This document shows positions 1-7,200 of a DNA stretch of 8,196 nucleotides, in pieces. How positions within the stretch are numbered: position 1 is the first letter of the stretch; each line of letters begins with the position of its first letter. The position numbers and the translations under genes are program-made. The notes below the pieces were generated by a model. The model made no database searches. It was not told where the DNA came from and saw nothing but the letters and a program-made list of their open reading frames with translations. The DNA is from Flavobacteriaceae bacterium (GTDB lineage: Bacteria > Bacteroidota > Bacteroidia > Flavobacteriales > Flavobacteriaceae): assembly GCA_003511845.1 (NCBI GenBank), contig DOIV01000071.1, positions 1,747 to 9,942 on the forward strand, written 5' to 3'.

Positions 1-326
1 AATTCTTTATTACTGTTTCTTGTGTATTTTGTAACCAAATCACTTCCGCTATAGGGTAATATAAAGATATCGTTTCCGAGCATTACTATTTGATCTGGTA
101 AATTAAAAGGTAATGCCGTACTATTGTCATAGTCCTTTGGAGTTAAATCTCCTATTAACTGTAAGTAGGTACTTCCTGATTGCCCATCTGCATTTGGCAG
201 AGTACTCAAAATAGCAATTTCTCCCTTAGCTATTTCTGGTGGTGTAGGGTCGTCACTATCACAAGATGTGAAGGTTATAGTTAAACTTACTAATAACACC
301 ATTGATTTTAAATAATTTGTTTTCAT
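1..326 (-). CDS. Surface lipoprotein paired with TonB receptor, possibly DUF4374/XusB-like (3'-truncated by window edge)
   Basis: The first 108 codons are visible and the C-terminus lies beyond the left edge. The ATG at 326 is chosen because it opens a classical lipoprotein signal: Lys at positions 2 and 7, a hydrophobic core, and the lipobox F-T-S-C with Cys22 as the acylated residue. The residues after Cys22 are D-S-D-D-P. Bacteroidota surface lipoproteins often carry such an acidic export signal, so a location on the outer face of the outer membrane is likely. The mature part contains GEIAILSTLPNADG and later PDQIVMLGNDIFILPYSG, which recalls the start of a beta-propeller-like DUF4374 protein; this family call is from memory and moderate. 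The gene starts 30 bp after the stop of the TonB receptor and surely shares its transcript. In Bacteroides, DUF4374 lipoproteins (XusB) bind siderophores for the partner receptor XusA. The same role here is inference. It could instead be another propeller lipoprotein. Confidence 0.8.
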   Translation of the reverse strand, partial: MKTNYLKSMVLLVSLTITFTSCDSDDPTPPEIAKGEIAILSTLPNADGQSGSTYLQLIGDLTPKDYDNSTALPFNLPDQIVMLGNDIFILPYSGSDLVTKYTRNSNKE

Positions 327-356
327 TTTAATCTGTTTTAAATTTATTATTGTTAC

Positions 357-2696
357 TTATTTTATTACATAGCGTAATCTAATACCTGCTGTTCTTCCAG
401 GTAAGGGTCTATTAAAAATTGATAATACTCTTTCATCAGTGATATTATTGATTTGCAAACCAATACTGATGTTTCTATTCTTAAAGCTGTGTTCTAAACC
501 CAAGTTATAGGTCAAAGTACGAGGAATGCGTCTGTTTTGAAAAACGCTTTGTTCAAAATCATAAAAATACTCTTCTACAAAAGAGCTTTCAAAATAGAAC
601 TTACTGTTTTGCTCCTTTCCTCCAAATAGATTTTCTTTATGTAATTCAAAACCTGCATTCGCATATAAATAAGGTATATTCGGAATTCTATCTCCTTTTG
701 TAGGATTGTCGATATTTGAATCCAAATCTTTTTTACGGGTATCCCTTAAATCTTGGTAAGTGGCATTGGCGTATAGATAAATATTTTTTGTGATATCTAA
801 TTTCATGTCAACATCTGCCCCAAGTGTTCTTGATTCTCCAAAATTTTGATACTGTGATTGTAGAAAACCTCCTGTAAAACGGATTAGATTTTCTAATTGC
901 ATATAGAATACGTTAAATTCAAATTGTAATTTATTGTCATTATTATTGGTATGGTCGTATATAAAACCAAGGTTCATACTACTGTTTCTTTCAGGTTCTA
1001 AATTGCCTGAGGGTGCTACAATAAAGCCATCACCTAAAAGTTCATTTTCACTAGGTAATCTAACATCATAAGCATAGGAAGCTTTTATGAGAAAGTCTTT
1101 GGTAAATCTGTAGCGAAAAGCTGTATTGAAGCCAACATCATTTTTTTGAAAATTATGAGGTATGGCACTTCTTAAATAGATATCGACCAGAGTGGTTTTA
1201 ATATTATAAAAGTAATATTTTAATGAAGTTGAACTGGTTAGTTTATTTTCCAAAAAACGAACTTCATAGTTTAAGCCTGTTACTAAACTTTTCATTTTAC
1301 TTTCATAATTGGTTTTATAACCAATAACTTGATCTCTTAAATCATCTTTTGGGTTACCATGGGCATAGGTATAAACCGTATTTAAATTTATTGTACTATT
1401 ATCATTCAAGATATAATTCAAATTTGTTTTTTGCATGAGGGTGTGTTTTTTGATAACCGCATCATTGGGTGTTGAGCCTATTTCCCCTCCGAAAGTAGTA
1501 ACTGGTGCATAAGTTGTCCCATCCCAATTATAGCGTTGCATTGCTTTATCTTGAAATTTAAAAATGGAATAACCATAGCCAACACCAAAGTCTAAATCTA
1601 GCCCTTCGGTCAAGAAGTCTTTTTTTTGCATCTGATTTGTTAAGCCATAGGCATCTGCGGTACTTACGGCTTCTTGTATGTTTTGGGTAATTCCTTGTAT
1701 TTCTTTTCTTGATTGAATTAAAAAAGGTTCAAATACTACCACGTCAAACCACCATTTTTTTGCTTTAAAATTCACTCCTATAAATTTTTTCTCAAATTCG
1801 TCATGATCCCTTTTAATTTTAAGGTCGGGATTAAATGGAGATTCCATTGTATAATTGTTATCTGAATACGTGTATAAAATACCTCCACCAAATTCATATC
1901 CTTTCTCTTTATTATTTTTTTTATAAATTATATTTGCATTGTGAGTATTGTATGATTGCATACTGTAATTAAAATCTACATAGGTTGGAGGGAGTTCTTT
2001 GGTAACTATATTTACAGCTCCTCCAATGGCAGAACCTCCAAATTTTGCAGGTACAATACCTTTATAGACCTCAATTCTATCTATTAAATCTGTAGGAATG
2101 TCATTTACACCAATAAAATCAGATTGGTCGCTCAATGGAGTTCCATCTATAAAAAACCCGATTCTTTTCCCTTCTAAACCTCTTACAGAAATTCTAGATT
2201 CACTACCCACTCCACCAAAACTTCTTATTTTTATTCCTGCGGTTTTTGTTAGAATCTCACCTACATTGCTGACGGTTCCTTGTATGTCTTTTATTGAAAT
2301 AACTGAAACGGGCAAGGCATTTTCCCTTATTTCACGAGCTTTAGATTTTGCGGTAATAGTTACATCATCTAAAGCCTGAATACTTTCAATTAATTTGAAA
2401 TTTATTTTTTTTGTTTCACCATTCTTAATTGTTAGTTTTTTGATTATTGATTTATAACCAACCATAGAAACTTTTAAAATGTATTTTCCTTCTTTTAGGT
2501 TTGTTAATTCAAAATAACCATTTGTGTTTGTTGTAGCCCCTTTACTTTTTGTAATGGAAATATTAACACCAATTAAAGGATTTTTACTATTGCTATCAAT
2601 TATATATCCACTTATTTTGGAAGTGTTTTGTGCTGTAATAAACTGTGGATTAAAAAATAAAACTCCAAAAATTATAGTTAATAGTTTTTTTTTCAT
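357..2696 (-). CDS. TonB-dependent outer-membrane receptor, probable siderophore/iron uptake
   Basis: This is a complete 779-residue receptor. A signal peptide covers about residues 1-22 (basic MKKK, hydrophobic core, likely cut after ITA). A carboxypeptidase-regulatory-like beta-sandwich spans about 27-105, as is common in Bacteroidota receptors. A short linker, ALDDVTITAKSK (108-119), is where a TonB box is expected. The plug spans about 122-232 and carries the motifs RISVRGLEGKR, FFIDGTPL, DLIDRIEVYKG and FGGSAIGGAVNIVTK. The remainder (235-779) is the beta-barrel, ending in AGIRLRYVIK; the last residue is Lys rather than the usual terminal aromatic. It would import a ligand across the outer membrane using TonB-ExbBD energy. 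The downstream lipoprotein and the overall plug style suggest a XusA-like receptor for siderophores, but the ligand cannot be read from the sequence. The start at 2696 is supported by the signal peptide directly behind it. A palindrome 28 bp upstream may be an operator. Confidence 0.93.
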   Translation of the reverse strand: MKKKLLTIIFGVLFFNPQFITAQNTSKISGYIIDSNSKNPLIGVNISITKSKGATTNTNGYFELTNLKEGKYILKVSMVGYKSIIKKLTIKNGETKKINFKLIESIQALDDVTITAKSKAREIRENALPVSVISIKDIQGTVSNVGEILTKTAGIKIRSFGGVGSESRISVRGLEGKRIGFFIDGTPLSDQSDFIGVNDIPTDLIDRIEVYKGIVPAKFGGSAIGGAVNIVTKELPPTYVDFNYSMQSYNTHNANIIYKKNNKEKGYEFGGGILYTYSDNNYTMESPFNPDLKIKRDHDEFEKKFIGVNFKAKKWWFDVVVFEPFLIQSRKEIQGITQNIQEAVSTADAYGLTNQMQKKDFLTEGLDLDFGVGYGYSIFKFQDKAMQRYNWDGTTYAPVTTFGGEIGSTPNDAVIKKHTLMQKTNLNYILNDNSTINLNTVYTYAHGNPKDDLRDQVIGYKTNYESKMKSLVTGLNYEVRFLENKLTSSTSLKYYFYNIKTTLVDIYLRSAIPHNFQKNDVGFNTAFRYRFTKDFLIKASYAYDVRLPSENELLGDGFIVAPSGNLEPERNSSMNLGFIYDHTNNNDNKLQFEFNVFYMQLENLIRFTGGFLQSQYQNFGESRTLGADVDMKLDITKNIYLYANATYQDLRDTRKKDLDSNIDNPTKGDRIPNIPYLYANAGFELHKENLFGGKEQNSKFYFESSFVEEYFYDFEQSVFQNRRIPRTLTYNLGLEHSFKNRNISIGLQINNITDERVLSIFNRPLPGRTAGIRLRYVIK

Positions 2697-2724
2697 TAGT
2701 TTAAGTTATTACAATTTTCAATAA

Positions 2725-2737
2725 AGAACACTGTTCT
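2725..2737. promoter_or_regulatory. 13-bp perfect palindrome upstream of the TonB receptor, candidate operator
   Basis: AGAACA-C-TGTTCT is a perfect inverted repeat with 6-bp arms and a single central base. It lies 28 bp upstream of the receptor start codon, inside the probable 5' leader. TGTTC recurs at 2742-2746, giving TGTTCT-AATT-TGTTCA on the plus strand. The position fits a repressor site for a metal- or siderophore-controlled gene, but the sequence is not a textbook Fur box. A palindrome of this size can occur by chance. Confidence 0.3.
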
Positions 2738-2803
2738 AATTTGTTCAAAAAAACACAAATTATATAATGTATTTTTTTAGGTTCAGAACTAAATTCTATA
2801 ATG

Positions 2804-2811
2804 CAAATGTA
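2804..2811 (-). promoter_or_regulatory. Possible Bacteroidota -7 element for the receptor operon
   Basis: On the minus strand these bases read TACATTTG, an exact match to the Bacteroidota sigma-ABfr -7 consensus TAnnTTTG. It would give a leader of roughly 100 nt before the receptor start at 2696, with the 13-bp palindrome inside the leader. No convincing TTTG -33 box is found at the usual 19-21 nt spacing, so the call is weak. Confidence 0.3.
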
Positions 2812-2830
2812 TAAAATATTTTTATTAAGA

Positions 2831-2863
2831 TTGATTATAAATAATATCTTATTACTATATTTA
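2831..2863 (+). promoter_or_regulatory. Weak promoter candidate for the small membrane-anchored protein gene
   Basis: TTG at 2831-2833 and TATATTTA at 2856-2863 resemble the Bacteroidota -33 (TTTG) and -7 (TAnnTTTG) boxes. The last -7 base is A instead of G, and the spacer of 22 nt is slightly long. It would start transcription about 20 nt before the ATG at 2889. In sequence this AT-rich, such matches are easily fortuitous. Confidence 0.22.
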
Positions 2864-2888
2864 CTTTTAATTATACCAAATAAATAAA

Positions 2889-3440
2889 ATGCAGATGAAA
2901 AAAACATATAAAATACTTTTAACTTTACTTTTAATTATAATTATTACAGCGGTTTCGTTTTATATTATTAAGGGCAAAAGTGTCTACGAACCAGCCAAAT
3001 ATTATTTAAAAGTGAGCCCGTCAGATAAAAATTTAGACATAGGTTCTACGATAGATTTTAAATTGCCAAATCAGTTTAATAATGTATATCAGTTGACTGA
3101 TGATACCAAAAAAATGGTTTTTGCATTTTCTCAGGAAACAGGGCATTTAATTAGAGATTTTTTGGAAACAAAACTAGAAGGTTACCTTACAGATAAAAAG
3201 ACTATTGTTATATCGGATATAAGTGAAGCACCAACAGTTATTCAAAACACCTTTATTATACCATCTTTAAATGAAAGTAAATATAAAATGTTGTTGATTT
3301 TTGATGAAGAAATGGCTAAAACACTAAAAGAAGGCAAAGATATTACAAAGGCAATACTAATTACTTTAGATGATAAAAAAGTTTTAAAGGTTGATTATGC
3401 TTCGAATACAGAAGAGTTAGAAAAATTCATAGAGCAGTAA
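2889..3440 (+). CDS. Membrane-anchored, cysteine-free thioredoxin-like hypothetical protein
   Basis: The product has 183 residues. Residues 6-27 form one strongly hydrophobic segment after a basic start (MQMKK), so it is an uncleaved anchor or a signal peptide with the bulk of the protein in the periplasm. Soon after comes STIDFKLPNQFNNVYQLTDD, which resembles the entry strand of thioredoxin/peroxiredoxin-fold proteins (F-x-L-P-x-Q-F-x-x-x-x-x-L). It is followed by a beta strand (KMVFAFS), a helix, and further strands (TIVISDI, KMLLIFD, AILITLDD), with a cis-Pro-like context in EAPTVI and a terminal helix EELEKFIEQ. There is no cysteine anywhere, so a thiol-redox activity is not possible; a structural or binding role is more likely. 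I do not recognise a named family and the fold call is inference. Either ATG, at 2889 or 2895, could be the start. The gene is divergent from the receptor and has no co-directional partner. Confidence 0.78.
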   Translation: MQMKKTYKILLTLLLIIIITAVSFYIIKGKSVYEPAKYYLKVSPSDKNLDIGSTIDFKLPNQFNNVYQLTDDTKKMVFAFSQETGHLIRDFLETKLEGYLTDKKTIVISDISEAPTVIQNTFIIPSLNESKYKMLLIFDEEMAKTLKEGKDITKAILITLDDKKVLKVDYASNTEELEKFIEQ

Positions 3441-3532
3441 ATGAATTGTGTCACTTTAAGTTTTTCGTATGAACAATTATACAGCAGTATTGAGAATTAT
3501 TTAACTGGTATAATAATGAAATAAAAGATTAC

Positions 3533-3559
3533 ACACCATTTTAAGGTGTCTTTCACCTT
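3533..3559. other. Competing hairpins downstream of the small protein gene
   Basis: ACACC (3533-3537) can pair with GGTGT (3545-3549). AAGGTG (3543-3548) can instead pair with CACCTT (3554-3559), forming a 6-bp stem with a 5-nt loop. The two stems exclude each other. The second could end transcription from the gene finishing at 3440, but no T-tract follows on either strand, so a terminator call is weak. The flanking stretch 3441-3590 shows nothing else convincing. Confidence 0.3.
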
Positions 3560-3593
3560 CAGAAATGAAAAAAAATTAGAAAACTTATTATGT

Positions 3594-3660
3594 AGTCCAT
3601 ACTTAGAATGCTTACGTCGAGGTAGTTTATTTATCTCAAAAACAGTTAAAACTATGGACT
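3594..3660. repeat. Left-end inverted repeat of the IS200-like element
   Basis: AGTCCATA at 3594-3601 is the exact reverse complement of TATGGACT at 3653-3660, with about 50 nt between the arms. The interior contains a weaker stem, GAGGTA with TATCTC (one G-T pair). The same 8-mer forms the right-end hairpin, which ties both ends to one element. The long spacer is unusual for an IS200 left hairpin and may reflect decay or a branched structure. Confidence 0.5.
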
Positions 3661-3706
3661 TTAGTGCATCTCGCTTTAGCTTCTAAAAATTTTATCTTTT
3701 TGGATT

Positions 3707-4002
3707 ATGTCAGACCAGAGAACAAATGGGCATACAGTATCGAGATTAACGGTTCATAATTGTATGGAGAAATATAGATATTCTACATTGGAAGGAAATG
3801 TAGTTAAAAAATTAAAAGGAAGAAGTTCTAGGGAATTTCAGCAAGAATTTCCAAACTAGAGGAAGCGGTTTAGGCTCAACATTTTTGGGCAATAGGATTT
3901 GGATGTTGGAGTACAAGAAACATAACAGGTAAGATGGTCAATGAGTATTTAGAACATCATCGAAAATAAACAAACGACAATGATAATTTTATCATTGAGT
4001 GA
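3707..4002 (+). pseudogene. IS200/IS605-family transposase TnpA pseudogene (internal deletion, frameshift, stops)
   Basis: The first frame opens with an ATG at 3707 and reads NGHTVSRLTVH, then KYRYSTLEGN, then VVKKLKGRSSREFQQEFPN, before a TAG at 3857-3859. These are family signatures: the N-terminal strand, the KYRY-LEG segment, and the KGRSSR helix. After a one-base loss near 3870-3876 the frame shifts and continues AQHFWAIGFGCWSTRNITG, then MVNEYLEHHRK. An in-frame TAA follows at 3967-3969, then TNDNDNFIIE and a final TGA. Both ends of the normal protein are thus present, but about 45 residues between LEGN and VVKK are gone. That segment normally carries the HUH metal-binding motif (D-H-I/V-H). 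The tyrosine of NEYLEHH, at the position of the catalytic Tyr, is still encoded. Only about 98 codons remain of a family norm of about 140-150. It is clearly non-functional. Confidence 0.88.
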
Positions 4003-4036
4003 TTCCGTACAGTTGACTTTAGTTAGATTTTAAAAC

Positions 4037-4057
4037 CTATGGACTTTGAGTCCATAG
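4037..4057. repeat. Right-end hairpin of the IS200-like element
   Basis: CTATGGACT (4037-4045), loop TTG (4046-4048) and AGTCCATAG (4049-4057) form a perfect 9-bp stem with a 3-nt loop. It sits 34 bp after the tnpA pseudogene stop, as expected for the right-end imperfect palindrome recognised by TnpA. The arms match the left-end repeat. The hairpin could also act as a transcription block, although no T-tract follows. Confidence 0.6.
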
Positions 4058-4077
4058 TGGTTTGGTTGTAAAATCAT

Positions 4078-4129
4078 CTACCTCGTCAAACCATAAAAGA
4101 ATCCTGTAAAATAGGGGGGTAAGCCAAAT
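4078..4129 (-). pseudogene. Fossil 3' end of an HsmA/TIGR03987-type gene
   Basis: This 52-bp stretch aligns with the 3' end of the intact HsmA-family gene at 7914-7964, in the same orientation, with 41 matching positions and one single-base gap by hand alignment. Read on the minus strand the fossil ends LPPYFTGFFYGLTR-stop, against LIPYFTGFFSGMTR-stop in the intact gene. An extra base near 4119-4124 breaks the frame upstream of that, and beyond 4130 I see no further similarity. Several differences are synonymous (TAT/TAC, ACA/ACG, GGA/GGT), which suggests the sequence diverged while it was still a working gene. It lies directly between the right end of the IS200 relic and the SNF2 promoter region. 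Confidence 0.75.
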
Positions 4130-4172
4130 TTAAAAGGGCAAATGAATTTATACTTCAATTTTTTAAACATTG

Positions 4173-4204
4173 TAAGAAATTCTTATTGTTTTTTATATGT
4201 TTTG
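4173..4204 (+). promoter_or_regulatory. Possible promoter/operator region for the SNF2 gene
   Basis: TAAGAA-A-TTCTTA (4173-4185) is a perfect 13-bp palindrome. TATGTTTTG at 4196-4204 is a near match to the Bacteroidota -7 box with one extra base. Together they lie 42-73 bp before the SNF2 start. No clear -33 box is visible. Both signals are weak in such AT-rich DNA. Confidence 0.2.
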
Positions 4205-4245
4205 TTTATTTATTATGCTATTTTTATTGCTAAAAAAAAGAACTA

Positions 4246-7200
4246 ATGAATTTTGAGTTATTACAAAAATATAAAAAACAGCTTTCCAATAGTACAATTC
4301 GTAGTAGGGCGAAATACATTTCATTAAATAATGTTAACAACTCTATTTATAGCTATACATTTGTCTATAAAGGTTCTGAAAGCAGACCTTATTTAATAGA
4401 AATTAAACAACATAATAAAAAGATAAATAGCAACTGCACTTGCCCATATGATTATGGTGGTTTATGCAAACATGAAGTAGCTGGTATTAATTTTATTCTA
4501 AACAATGAAGAAAGTAACTCTAAAATGAATAAAGATTTATTTGGAAATATAGTTGTTGATCAAAATGAAATAATTTTAGTAAATCACTTTCTTACCAAAG
4601 AGATTATAAATTCTCTTAGGAATAAAATTAATAGTAATTATTATTTTAATCAATACGCTGTTAAAATACAATCACTAGAAAAAAATAAAATTACCGCATC
4701 ATATAATGATTATAATAGAGAGAATCAGACTTTTATATACAACCCTGAAAGTAATACCTTAGATGCAAGCTGTTCTTGTATATATAAAAATAAGTACTGT
4801 GAGCATATAATAGCAGCACTTTTTTACATTTTAAAAAAATATGGAAATGCCATTTTTAGTCCAGACTATTTAAATAATTCTATTGTAGAATTTTTGCAAC
4901 GTTATAATATGTCTATAGATGATGACTATGAAAAATTCTTTGATTTTTCTTTAGGAATTAAAGGCTTGGAAGTTGTTGAAAAGGCTAAAAACATTGTGCC
5001 ATCGTTAGAGGTTGCAAAAGAAAATATTATTCCAACGATAGAAAAAAAAGATTCTTTATATATTTTAAAAGAAGAAAAAACAATTGAAAAAACTCATGGT
5101 TTAGGCTTCTGCTTTGAGTTAACAACTCGAAAAAAAATTCCTTATTTTAACTTAATTCCATTCAAAGCAAAATATAAAAAAAGAAGTACTGAATTTATTT
5201 CGTCTTATCAAGATATTGATAGTTATGATTTTATTGAATTGACAAAAGATTTTGATACTGAAGATAAACTAATAACAATTAAAGCACTAAATTTTCAAGG
5301 TATTAATTATAATTTCATTGATGAATTTAACATTGAAAGCTTCAGAAAAGTGTTTATCCGTTTTCAAGACTTTATTAACACATCTAAAAAATATCTTTTT
5401 TTTGAGAAAAAAACTCTAAAATCATTAACAAAAAAGAATCTAAAACCAATAGTATTCAAACTAGAAAAGCCAAAATTATTTTTTACATTAACAGAAAAAG
5501 AAAATTTTTATACTCTTAAGGGAAAATTGACAATTGAGGGTAAAACATATCAAATTGACTCTAGTCTAGTCAAAATTTATCCTTTTTTCTGTAAAATAAA
5601 AGAGAGCATCTATTTTTTTGATAATTTGTACAATTACATTTATATAAATAAACTTCAAAAAAAAGGGGAATTGAATTTTCAAAAAAAAGATTTTTCAAAA
5701 TTATATAAAGAAATAATAGAACCTTTAACAGAATATTTTGAAGTTAAAACCATCGTATATAAAAATTCAAGAAAAAAAATAGTAAAAACTAATATTAAAA
5801 AGCAAGTATATCTTTCTGATTATGAAGGAGAGTATGTAGTTTTTAAATTAGCGGTTCAGTACGATGAAAAGCTCATATTATTACATTCAAAGAAACAATT
5901 ATTTGATGAAAAAGATCAAAAAATTGTACAGCGAAACGAAGCTTTTGAAAATAATTTTTTAGAAGAATTTAAAGATTTACACCCCGATTTTGAACAACAG
6001 GAAAATCTATTTTTCTTAACACCTTATCAGCTCGTTGAAAACGAATGGCTATTAAAAGCATCCGAAAAATTAAAACACAAAAGCACCACTGTTTTTGGAG
6101 CAAATGACTTAAAATCATTTAGGTATAACTTAAACAAACCTGTGGTTTCTATGAGTGTCAAATCAAATATTGATTGGTTCGATCTAGAAATAGTAGTGAG
6201 ATTTGGCAAAGAACAAGTCTCTTTAAAAGAGATTAGAAAAGCTTTATTGAATAAAAGTAAGTACATACAATTAAATGATGGTAGTATTGGAATTTTACCA
6301 GAAAAATGGCTTAAAAAATTAGCTACTTATTTTAAAATAGGCGAAGTTAAAAATGATTCCATAAAAATTTCCAACTATCAATTTAACATTATTGATGAAT
6401 TACATGATGAATTGGAAACTACACCAAAATTCTTACTAGAATTACAACAAAAAAAATTACGCTTACAAAACCTAGAAACTTCAATATCGATAAATATCCC
6501 AAAAAACATCAAAGCAACTTTACGACCTTACCAAAAACAAGGTTTAAATTGGTTGGGTTTTTTAGATGAAAACAAATTGGGCGGTTGCCTAGCAGATGAT
6601 ATGGGTCTAGGAAAAACCTTGCAAGTCATAACATTTTTAAGTCATCTGAAATCAAAAAAGAAAGTTAAAAATCCGCATTTGGTCATTATGCCAACCTCAT
6701 TGATTTTTAATTGGCAAAAAGAAATTGGAAAGTTTTGCCCTTCACTAAAAACGCTCTCTTATATTGGCTCTAAAAGAAAAGATCTATTAAAATATTTTTC
6801 TAAATACGATATCATCCTTTCAACCTATGGTTCGTTACTAAATGATATTGAATTTTTAAAAGACACTAAATTCAGTTATGTTATTTTGGATGAAAGCCAG
6901 GCCATTAAAAACCCAAATTCAAAACGATATAAAGCGGTAAGATTATTGCAATCTGAAAACAGATTGGCATTAACAGGGACTCCAATTGAAAATAATACAT
7001 TTGATTTATATGCACAGATGAATTTTTTAAATCCTGGAATTTTAGGAGCAATGTCTCATTTTAAAAAGGAATTTTCAGAAGCAATAGATAAAAATAAAGA
7101 CGAACAAGCTTCATTTTTATTGGGTAAAATAATTCATCCTTTTTTGTTAAGACGAACCAAAGAGCAAGTTGCCACTGAACTACCAGAAAAAATAGAAACT

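Larger units (their letters stand above)
3594..4057 (+). mobile_element. Degenerate IS200/IS605-family insertion element
   Basis: A tnpA fossil (3707-4002) is flanked on both sides by the same 8-mer in both orientations. On the left are AGTCCATA at 3594-3601 and TATGGACT at 3653-3660; on the right are TATGGACT at 4038-4045 and AGTCCATA at 4049-4056. IS200/IS605 elements have subterminal palindromes that fold in single-stranded DNA and are recognised by TnpA, rather than long terminal inverted repeats, and this layout fits. GACTTTAGT also occurs on each side (3657-3665 and 4015-4023). No tnpB/IscB-like accessory gene is present, so it is IS200-like. The exact tips cannot be fixed, because these elements make no target duplication. 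The element cannot move by its own transposase. Confidence 0.72.

Noticed and set aside
2098..2379. 93-codon plus-strand open frame
   Set aside because: It lies wholly antisense to the plug region of the TonB receptor, whose motifs are unmistakable; a composition shadow.
2524..2724. 66-codon plus-strand open frame
   Set aside because: It is antisense to the receptor signal peptide and N-terminal domain, with no recognisable protein features beyond a chance hydrophobic run.
2701..2907. 68-codon minus-strand open frame in the divergent intergenic region
   Set aside because: It covers the promoter region and overlaps the start of the gene at 2889. It reads as low-complexity Ile/Lys/Asn sequence typical of translated AT-rich DNA.
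3441..3524. 27-codon open frame starting at the base after the 3440 stop (MNCVTLSFSYEQ...)
   Set aside because: The abutting ATG is tempting for translational coupling, but the product is very short, resembles nothing I know, and has no supporting signal.
4078..4176. 32-codon minus-strand open frame ending in the HsmA fossil tail
   Set aside because: It has an ATG in frame, but only the last 12-14 residues resemble the family. The rest is Lys/Phe-rich translated AT-rich sequence, so it is better called a fossil.
4173..4185. TAAGAA-A-TTCTTA palindrome as a specific operator
   Set aside because: It is perfect but made almost entirely of A and T, so chance occurrence is likely; kept only as a low-confidence part of the SNF2 upstream region.
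6027..6266. 79-codon minus-strand open frame
   Set aside because: It is antisense to the middle of the SNF2 gene and has no independent support.
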